A stretch of 64,000 nt of DNA from JAPPFW01 sp965200835. GTDB taxonomy: Bacteria > Actinomycetota > Acidimicrobiia > Spongiisociales > Spongiisociaceae. The notes beneath the pieces are model-generated. The model made no database searches, was not told the origin of the DNA, and saw only the letters and a program-made list of their open reading frames with translations. Within the stretch, counting starts at the first letter, position 1; every line of letters begins with the position of its first letter. Shown here in pieces: positions 63,823-64,000 of the stretch. The position numbers and the translations under genes were made by a program. Location: NCBI GenBank assembly GCA_965200835.1, contig OZ241390.1, positions 1,488,001 to 1,552,000 of the forward strand, in the 5' to 3' direction.

Positions 63823-64000
63823 TCAGGGACACCCCATGACCTCGATCAGATCTACCGGGCGGGCTTCCTCGATGGAGCGCTGGGCGGCTACTCCCATAGC
63901 CACGGCCAGGAGGCCGTCGTGGGCGCTGACCTGGGGATCGGTCCCTTCTCGGATGGCCCCTAGGAAGCCCAGGTGCTCCAGATAGGAGGCGCCGTGGTGG
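63823..64000 (-). CDS. Gfo/Idh/MocA family oxidoreductase, C-terminal end (truncated by window)
   Basis: 59 codons on the minus strand read HHGASYLEHLGFLGAIREGTDPQVSAHDGLLAVAMGVAAQRSIEEARPVDLIEV and stop at 63823. This is the typical end of Gfo/Idh/MocA NAD(P)-dependent sugar dehydrogenases (F-x-x-A-I-R-x-G, DGL.AVAMG.AA..S). The rest lies past the window. It probably modifies the sugar brought in by the neighbouring transporter. The 286 bases before it hold no recognised feature. Confidence 0.75.
   Translation of the reverse strand, partial: HHGASYLEHLGFLGAIREGTDPQVSAHDGLLAVAMGVAAQRSIEEARPVDLIEVMGCP

Overview
High-GC bacterial chromosome segment, gene-dense, with many 4-base ATGA/GTGA stop/start overlaps. 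The combination of Cys-paired S-layer-homology repeats followed by a redoxin domain, a giant secreted fibronectin-III protein, several solute-binding-protein ABC systems, an NrtR-type Nudix regulator and a short CCGN...PGC protein suggests an actinobacterial lineage near Acidimicrobiia, possibly host-associated. This is family pattern recognition, not a database result. No rRNA, tRNA, CRISPR array or intact insertion sequence was seen.

Layout. 1-3055: 3' part of a Type III-like restriction protein whose nuclease end runs in frame into its DNA methyltransferase. 3218-4324: secreted SLH/thioredoxin-like protein with an in-frame UGA exactly where the catalytic Cys of a CxxC motif belongs, a strong selenoprotein candidate. 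4959-12300: giant secreted protein of about 18 FN3-like modules, split by one frameshift. 12510-23963 (minus): hydantoinase/oxoprolinase A and B, an Asp/Glu-racemase-like protein, a complete peptide-type ABC importer and an amidohydrolase, which look like one amide/lactam uptake and degradation unit. 24166-36623 (minus): ribose-type ABC importer, sugar isomerase-like protein, VOC protein, 3-hydroxyisobutyrate-dehydrogenase-like enzyme, thiamine-diphosphate E1 alpha/beta pair, M24-fold protein, zinc alcohol dehydrogenase and SDR, probably a catabolic route for an unidentified small polyol or sugar derivative. 36795-38447: a GH16 remnant and an adenosine deaminase broken by two compensating indels.

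38485-53487 is mostly housekeeping: panB, a metallo-beta-lactamase-fold hydrolase, clpB, an endonuclease IV-like protein, a cis-prenyltransferase, an amidase, an Xaa-Pro aminopeptidase and the arginine genes argR-argG-argH. 53641-54984 holds a chain of small unrecognised genes, two of them apparently frameshifted. 55004-56843 is a divergent ARPP-1/NrtR pair with a palindromic operator over the -10 of the ARPP-1 promoter. 57254-64000 carries ahcY, an alpha-glucoside-type sugar ABC importer with an attenuator-like terminator after the binding-protein gene, and the end of a Gfo/Idh/MocA dehydrogenase.

Three intergenic spacers share a diverged repeat. Several genes are interrupted by 1-2 base indels, so consensus errors must be considered wherever a pseudogene is called.
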